Of a DNA stretch of 64,000 nt, positions 57,695 through 64,000 are shown in pieces. The position numbers and the translations under genes are program-made. Numbering within the stretch: the stretch's first letter is position 1; each line of letters begins with the position of its first letter. A model generated the notes under the pieces. That model was given only the letters and a program-made list of their open reading frames with translations, searched no databases and was not told the DNA's origin. Origin of the DNA: Pseudoclavibacter caeni (GTDB taxonomy: Bacteria; Actinomycetota; Actinomycetes; Actinomycetales; Microbacteriaceae); contig NZ_WBKA01000003.1 of NCBI RefSeq assembly GCF_008831125.1, positions 248,001 to 312,000 of the forward strand, written 5' to 3'.

Positions 57695-58337
57695 CAGCGG
57701 CGCCTCCTCTCGCCTGCGGGGCCGGTGCCCCGTCGCGTCCGCTCCAGTCTGCCGCATCCGCCATCCCCGCGCCGTGCCGCGATGCGACAGGGTGCCGGTC
57801 GGGGGCGCCCGCCACGTCCACGTGCCAAGCCCGGACGGCCGTGTTGGCCGCCGCGTCCCCGCCGAGCTCACGCTCCCACCGGTGCAGGTCGAGACGCATG
57901 ACGACCGCGTCCTCCCCGTCGGGCCGGTAGTAGTGGGGGCGCACCCCGATCTCGGTGAAGCCCTCGCTCTCGTACAGCGCGCGTGCCGGGGCGTTGCCGG
58001 CACGCACCTCGAGGAACAGCAGGTGCGCCCCGCGATCACGGGCGGCACGGGCGAGCCGGCGCAGCAGCGTCCGCCCGACTCCCCGCCCGCGGGCGTCGGG
58101 GTCGACGGCGATCGTGAGCACGTCGGCCTCGCCGGCGCCCCGGGCGGCGAGCACCGCGGCGAACCCGACGGCACCGGCCGCCGCGTCCTCGACGACGAAG
58201 ACGGGGCTGTCGGCATTGGCGAGGGTCTCGGCGAGCATCGAGCGCGTCCAGGGATCCTCAGGGAAGCTCGCCGCCTCGATGCGGGAGATCGCCTCCAGGT
58301 CGTCGGCCCGTGCCACGCGCGGGGTCGCGGCGTTCAC
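57678..58337 (-). CDS. rimI: GNAT N-acetyltransferase, RimI-type
   Basis: Acetylates the N-terminal alanine of ribosomal protein S18 in E. coli; related proteins acetylate other N-termini. It has 219 residues. [15 protein letters not shown], the acetyl-CoA loop [18 protein letters not shown] and [18 protein letters not shown] are RimI hallmarks. A non-conserved 60-residue tail follows the domain. The GTG start overlaps the tsaB stop (GTGA). Confidence 0.9.
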   Translation of the reverse strand: MNAATPRVARADDLEAISRIEAASFPEDPWTRSMLAETLANADSPVFVVEDAAAGAVGFAAVLAARGAGEADVLTIAVDPDARGRGVGRTLLRRLARAARDRGAHLLFLEVRAGNAPARALYESEGFTEIGVRPHYYRPDGEDAVVMRLDLHRWERELGGDAAANTAVRAWHVDVAGAPDRHPVASRHGAGMADAADWSGRDGAPAPQARGGAADGDAH

Positions 58338-58945
58338 AGCACGCGCTTCGGCCGGGCACGGCCGACGTCGGGCTGGCGCACGTAGATGGGCGCGGTGTCG
58401 CGCTGCGACAAGCCTGCCCGGTGGCGCAGCCAGGCGATGCGCCCCAGCCCGAGCGCGGGGATGCTGGGCGAGACGACGACGCGATCGCTGTGCTCCGGCC
58501 AGTCCTGCGGCTCGGTGCGCGCGGGTCTGGTCTGGTGCGGGATACCGTGCTCGTCGAGCCGATCGTAGTCAGTAACGAACACCTCGTGGCGGCGGGCGTC
58601 GGTGGCGACACTGATGTCGCACGGCTCGGCGGGGGCGAGCGCGTCAAGGGCGACGGCATCATGGCTCGGCACGCCCACGACGGGACAGCCGGCGCCGGCC
58701 GCGAACCCCACGCCGGCCGCGATGCCGACGCGCAGCCCGGTGAACGGGCCGGGGCCGACGCCCACGACGACGAGATCCACATCGGCTGGGGCGATCTCGG
58801 CGGCGTCGAGCGTGCGGGCGACGAGCCGGCCGACCGCCTCGGCGTGGCCGCGGGGGTTCTGGTCATCGGACACCGCCACGGGGGTACCGTCGCAGAGCGC
58901 GGCGACGCTGGTGCCGGCGGAGGTGTCGATGGCGAGGACGATCAT
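58334..58945 (-). CDS. tsaB: t6A threonylcarbamoylation complex dimerisation subunit TsaB
   Basis: Partner of TsaD and TsaE in t6A synthesis. It has 203 residues. IVLAIDTSAGTSVAAL is the N-terminal signature, and VGVGPGPFTGLRVGIAAGVGFA the central one. The ATG overlaps the tsaE stop (ATGA). Confidence 0.93.
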   Translation of the reverse strand: MIVLAIDTSAGTSVAALCDGTPVAVSDDQNPRGHAEAVGRLVARTLDAAEIAPADVDLVVVGVGPGPFTGLRVGIAAGVGFAAGAGCPVVGVPSHDAVALDALAPAEPCDISVATDARRHEVFVTDYDRLDEHGIPHQTRPARTEPQDWPEHSDRVVVSPSIPALGLGRIAWLRHRAGLSQRDTAPIYVRQPDVGRARPKRVL

Positions 58946-59463
58946 ACGAGCTGCGATTCTACCCGGGTGGCGAGGCCGTCCGCGCCCCCGGCCCCGTGGG
59001 CGGTGACCGTCACGGTGCGGGTGGTGCCGCTGGTCGGGGTCAGGGCGATCTCGACCCAGTCGTCGGCGAGCAGCCGGGCCCAGTCGTGCCCCCACTCGAC
59101 GATGGTGACCGCCCCCTCGACGTCGAGGTCGAGATCGTCGAGTTCGAGTCCGCTGCGCAGCCGGTACGCGTCGACGTGCACGAGCGGTGCGCCACCGACG
59201 AGCGAGGGATGGGTGCGCGCGAGCACGAACGTCGGGCTGGTGACCGGCCCGCGCACGCCGAGTCCCGCGCCGATCGAGCGGGTCAGCGTCGTCTTGCCCG
59301 CGCCGAGCGGCCCGTCGAGGATGATCAGGTCGCCAGCGCGCAGCATGCCGCCGAGACGTCGGCCGAGCGCGGCCAGCCGGGTCTCGTCGACGTTCTCGAG
59401 CTGGGCGAGCGTGCGTCCGCCGTCCCCGGATGCGGCGTCCTCCGCCGCGGCCATCCCGCTCAC
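58942..59463 (-). CDS. tsaE: t6A threonylcarbamoylation ATPase TsaE
   Basis: The P-loop ATPase of the t6A complex. It has 173 residues. The Walker A motif is LDGPLGAGKTTLTRSIG, followed by VTSPTFVLARTHPS and the Walker B-like VTIVEWGHDW. I chose GTG 59463, which overlaps the alr stop (GTGA) like its neighbours; ATG 59454 is a close alternative. Confidence 0.93.
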   Translation of the reverse strand: MSGMAAAEDAASGDGGRTLAQLENVDETRLAALGRRLGGMLRAGDLIILDGPLGAGKTTLTRSIGAGLGVRGPVTSPTFVLARTHPSLVGGAPLVHVDAYRLRSGLELDDLDLDVEGAVTIVEWGHDWARLLADDWVEIALTPTSGTTRTVTVTAHGAGGADGLATRVESQLV

Positions 59464-60554
59464 CCGCCCACGGCCACGCGGGCGGGACGGCCGCCGATGC
59501 GCGTGACGATCTCGTAGGTGATGGTGCCCGCGGCCTCGGCCCAGACCTCCGCGCCGGGCTCTCCGCGGGCGGGGTCGCCGAGCACGACGACCTCGTCGCC
59601 GATCGCGACCGGGGCGTCGCCGCAGTCGACGACGCACTGGTCCATGGCAACCCGGCCGACGAGCGGGCAGCGGCGTCCGCCGACGAGCATCCAGCCGCCC
59701 TCTGTCGGGCGCGGCAGACCATCCGCGTACCCGAACGGCACGAGAGCGAGCGTGGTCTCGCGCGGCGCCCGCCACAGGTAGCCGTAGCTGACCGGCGTGC
59801 CGGCGGGCACCCGCTTGACGTTGGCCACGCGCGTGGCGATGCGCATCACGGGCGCGAGGCCGAGGTCGGCGCTCGAGCGCGCGTCCGGGGAGAGCCCGAA
59901 CGAGCCGATGCCGATGCGCACCATGTCGTAGCGGGCCTCGGGGCGATCCCAGGCGACCTGGGTCGCGGCGATGTGTCGCAGCGGCGGCTCGATGCCGAGA
60001 CGGGCGGCGGCGGCGAGCGCCGCGTCGAACTGCCGCAGCTGGGTGGTGTCGTCCTTCGGCGTGGTGTTCGACAGGTGCGACATGGCGCCCTCGATCTCGA
60101 GCCGGCCCGCGTCGCGCAGACGGGCCGCGGTCTCGAGGAACGCCGGCCACTGCTCGGGGCGGGCGCCGTTGCGGCCGAGGCCGGTGTCGAACACGAGGTG
60201 CACGCGACGCGCGCCGGCGTCCGCGGCGGCCTCGAGCTGCTCGGCGGTGGAGAGCCCCAGGGTGATGTCGGCGCGGGCGGCGTCGCGGAAGTCGACGCCC
60301 GGCAGGTGTAGCCAGGCGAGCACGGGCTTGGTGATGCCGGCGTCCCTCAGCCGCAGCGCCTCGTCGAGGGTGACGACCCCGAGATACGACACGTCCGTGC
60401 GGTCGGCGACGCGGCCGAGCGTGACGGCGCCGTGCCCGTAGGCGTCGGCCTTGAGCACCGCGAGCACCCGGGCGGGGGCGACCCGGGCGAGGAACGTGTC
60501 GAGATTGCGCCGGTACGCGTCCAGGTCGACGCGCACCTCCTGCAGAGAGGTCAT
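59460..60554 (-). CDS. alr: Alanine racemase
   Basis: PLP-dependent enzyme making D-alanine for peptidoglycan. It has 364 residues. The PLP lysine is K35 in VLKADAYGHGAV, and the second-domain motif VAMDQCVVD is present. The usual RPGIALYG-type segment reads VRIGIGSFG here, a common actinobacterial variation. The ATG lies seven bases after CACAAT. It is first in the unit leading to tsaD. Confidence 0.95.
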   Translation of the reverse strand: MTSLQEVRVDLDAYRRNLDTFLARVAPARVLAVLKADAYGHGAVTLGRVADRTDVSYLGVVTLDEALRLRDAGITKPVLAWLHLPGVDFRDAARADITLGLSTAEQLEAAADAGARRVHLVFDTGLGRNGARPEQWPAFLETAARLRDAGRLEIEGAMSHLSNTTPKDDTTQLRQFDAALAAAARLGIEPPLRHIAATQVAWDRPEARYDMVRIGIGSFGLSPDARSSADLGLAPVMRIATRVANVKRVPAGTPVSYGYLWRAPRETTLALVPFGYADGLPRPTEGGWMLVGGRRCPLVGRVAMDQCVVDCGDAPVAIGDEVVVLGDPARGEPGAEVWAEAAGTITYEIVTRIGGRPARVAVGG

Positions 60555-60561
60555 GCCCTCT

Positions 60562-60567
60562 ATTGTG
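60562..60567 (-). promoter_or_regulatory. -10-like hexamer of alr (leaderless)
   Basis: CACAAT on the minus strand ends seven bases before ATG 60554. AGAGGG in the gap could also serve as a close ribosome-binding site. Confidence 0.4.
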
Positions 60568-60606
60568 CACCCGCCGCGGGCAGACGGCCGGGGTTCGCCC
60601 GGACGG

Positions 60607-60678
60607 CCGACCACGAATGCGCCATCCTCTCCCCCCACCGACCACGAACGCGCCGTCTGCTGGCGCGAACGTGGTCGG
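60607..60678. repeat. Three related 17-bp units, two direct and one inverted; possible acpS terminator
   Basis: CCGACCACGAATGCGCC at 60607-60623, CCGACCACGAACGCGCC at 60638-60654 and the inverted GGCGCGAACGTGGTCGG at 60662-60678. The last two form a hairpin of nine plus six pairs with a two-base internal mismatch and a 7-nt loop. It can terminate acpS transcription just before the alr promoter. Confidence 0.6.
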
Positions 60679-60756
60679 CCCGGTCTTTCTGGCGCAGAAG
60701 TGGTTCCGCCTCCGCAGCGTTCCTCGGCCGTGCGCGGCCGGCACGGCCGAGACCGG

Positions 60757-61134
60757 TCAGGCCGGTGCGTCCGCCTTCTCCGCGATCACGACGGCCACCG
60801 CGACCGGCCGGTCGTGGGTGAGCGAGACGTGCAGGCGCAGACCCCGTGCGTGCACGTGGTCGGAGACGGCCCCGGCGAGCTCGAGCCGAGGCGCCCCATG
60901 AGGGCCCGGGAGGGTGGCGACGTCTCGGAAGCGGAACCCCGGCACGCCCCCGCCGAGGGCCTTGATCAGGGCCTCTTTGACGGCGAACCGGGCGGCGAGC
61001 TGCTCGTCGCGCAGCGGCGGCCGCAGCCGGAGCTCGGCCGGGGCGAACAGCCGCTCGCGCAGCGTCGGGGTGCGAGCAAGGGTCCGGGCGAACCGGTCGA
61101 GGTCCACCGCGTCCACACCGACGCCCGCGATCAT
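60757..61134 (-). CDS. acpS: Holo-[acyl-carrier-protein] synthase
   Basis: Transfers 4'-phosphopantetheine to acyl carrier protein. It has 125 residues. Magnesium-binding D8 is in GVGVDAVDLDRF, KEALIKALG is the second signature, and HVSLTHDRPVAVAVV the C-terminal strand. This is the fatty-acid type enzyme. It is not expected to prime the NRPS efficiently, so an Sfp-type enzyme should exist elsewhere. It lies 34 bp after glmS. Confidence 0.95.
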   Translation of the reverse strand: MIAGVGVDAVDLDRFARTLARTPTLRERLFAPAELRLRPPLRDEQLAARFAVKEALIKALGGGVPGFRFRDVATLPGPHGAPRLELAGAVSDHVHARGLRLHVSLTHDRPVAVAVVIAEKADAPA

Positions 61135-61168
61135 GCGCGCTCCCCCGCAGCCCTGCCCCGCATCGTGG

Positions 61169-63016
<1,848 letters not shown>

Positions 63017-63023
63017 GCTGGAG

Positions 63024-63029
63024 AGTCTA
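63024..63029 (-). promoter_or_regulatory. -10-like hexamer of glmS (leaderless)
   Basis: TAGACT on the minus strand ends seven bases before ATG 63016. Confidence 0.5.
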
Positions 63030-63147
63030 GAGCACGCGACCGCGGCGTCCTGAGCGGTGCGGGCCCGGGTGCCGAGGTCGCCACGGCCACGACGACGACT
63101 CCGACAGCCGACGGAGACCGGATGTGCGCGGCGGGCGGCCCGTGCGG

Positions 63148-63153
63148 CATGAT
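63148..63153 (+). promoter_or_regulatory. -10-like hexamer of coaA (leaderless)
   Basis: CATGAT ends seven bases before ATG 63161. This favours that ATG over the in-frame ATGs at 63149 and 63152, which overlap the hexamer. Confidence 0.4.
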
Positions 63154-63160
63154 GGAGCCC

Positions 63161-64000
63161 ATGCCTGTCGATGACGCCGAGCTGGACGAAGACGCGTTCG
63201 ATCCGCTGCACGACGATGAGCGGTGCACCCGCCCCTCCCCGTTCTGGCAGATCTCGCGCGACACGTGGTCCGAGCTCGCCCCGCGGGTGCCGAACCCGCT
63301 GACGATGGACGACGTGCGCCGGCTGCGCAGTCTCGGCGACCCGCTGGACCTGCGCGAGGTGGCGGAGGTGTACCTGCCGCTGACCCTGCTGATGAAGAAC
63401 TTCGTGGTCAACCGCCGCGGCCTCGACCGCCGCCTCCAGCGCTTCCTGCACACCAGCGGCGGCCGCACCCCGTTCGTGATCGGCGTGGCCGGATCGGTCG
63501 CCGTCGGCAAGTCGACCGTGGCCCGGCTGCTACGCGAGCTGCTCTCCCGGTGGGATGAGATCGACAGCGTGCAGCTGGTCACCACCGACGGGTTCCTGAT
63601 GCCGAACGCCGAGCTCGAGCGGCGCGGTCTGCTCGCCCGCAAGGGGTTCCCCGAGTCGTACGACCGCCGGGGGCTGCTGCGCTTCCTCAGCCAGGTCAAG
63701 AGCGGTGCGGCCGAGGTGCGCGCGCCCGTGTACTCACATGTGCGCTACGACATCGTGCCCGACGAGGAGATCGTGGTGCGCCGCCCCCAGGTGCTCGTGT
63801 TCGAGGGGCTCAACGTGCTGCAGACGCCGAGTGACAGCGCGCAGGCGGCGGTGAGCGACTTCCTCGACTTCGGCATCTACGTCGACGCCCGCACGAGCGA
63901 CATCGAACGCTGGTACGTCGACCGGTTCCTGAAGCTGCAGGCCGGTGCGTTCGAGCAGCCGGACGCGTACTTCCGCAAGTACGCGGGGCTGCGCCCGGCC
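63161..64000 (+). CDS. coaA: Type I pantothenate kinase (3' end outside window)
   Basis: Phosphorylates pantothenate, the first step of coenzyme A synthesis. 280 codons are visible before the window edge. SPFWQISRDTWSELAP is the family N-terminus. The P-loop is GVAGSVAVGKST (108-119), followed by TTDGFLMPN, KGFPESYDRRGLLRFL and VLVFEGLNVLQ. The family length is about 315 residues, so only the tail is missing. It is divergent from glmS, as in many Actinobacteria. Confidence 0.95.
   Translation, partial: MPVDDAELDEDAFDPLHDDERCTRPSPFWQISRDTWSELAPRVPNPLTMDDVRRLRSLGDPLDLREVAEVYLPLTLLMKNFVVNRRGLDRRLQRFLHTSGGRTPFVIGVAGSVAVGKSTVARLLRELLSRWDEIDSVQLVTTDGFLMPNAELERRGLLARKGFPESYDRRGLLRFLSQVKSGAAEVRAPVYSHVRYDIVPDEEIVVRRPQVLVFEGLNVLQTPSDSAQAAVSDFLDFGIYVDARTSDIERWYVDRFLKLQAGAFEQPDAYFRKYAGLRPA

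Noticed and set aside
63017-63160. glmS-type ribozyme or long leader upstream of glmS
   Set aside because: The -10-like box sits seven bases from the start codon, leaving no leader; no ribozyme-like structure is apparent.

Overview
The window is a very G+C-rich actinobacterial chromosome segment. Gene order (prmC-prfA-rho-thrB-hom-lysA-argS; guaA-DUF3817-SURF1-guaB3-guaB; coaA/glmS-acpS-alr-tsaE-tsaB-rimI-tsaD) fits Micrococcales, most likely a Microbacteriaceae-like organism; I cannot name the genus. Many genes look leaderless: a -10-like hexamer ends 6-8 nt before the start codon.

Layout. 1-9660: minus-strand housekeeping block (release-factor methyltransferase, RF1, Rho, threonine/lysine branch enzymes, ArgRS), followed by tRNA-Arg(CCG) at 9788-9864 and a roughly 0.8-kb gene-free stretch. 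10641-17864: compact nonribosomal peptide locus. An aryl-AMP ligase and a stand-alone aryl carrier protein diverge from a C-A-T-TE synthetase whose adenylation code reads as serine; a DtxR/IdeR-like box lies between them and an aromatic-acid-type MFS transporter follows. This looks like a catecholate siderophore locus without its own aryl-acid biosynthesis genes. 17974-24834: FMN alpha-hydroxyacid dehydrogenase, RNase HI with an unusual C-terminal DsbA-like extension, Ogt, a NatAB-type ABC exporter, NnrE and a phosphoribosyltransferase. 24899-28200: pdxS-pdxT diverging from pdxR, with an inverted pair of PdxR-like operators. 28178-33080: YciI protein, SulA-type epimerase, Bax-inhibitor-1/YccA protein, a GntR-FCD regulator and an MFS transporter.

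33112-42025 is foreign. A decayed inverted pair of ISL3-family remnants is followed by a five-gene operon with lower G+C and frequent AGG/ATA codons: Phd/YefM-type antitoxin (no toxin), HsdR, HsdM, HsdS and a GmrSD-like DUF262-DUF1524 nuclease. A strong bidirectional terminator follows, and the foreign DNA stops at the guaA stop codon. It is a layered defence island (type I restriction plus a type IV-like nuclease) whose first gene is translationally coupled to hsdR.

42026-64000 returns to core genes: GMP synthesis (guaA, guaB3, guaB), SURF1, a branched-chain amino acid ABC system (livHMGF convergent with its binding protein), groES behind a perfect CIRCE element, a SAM methyltransferase, the t6A genes (tsaE, tsaB, tsaD) with alr and rimI, acpS, glmS and the start of coaA, which runs off the window.
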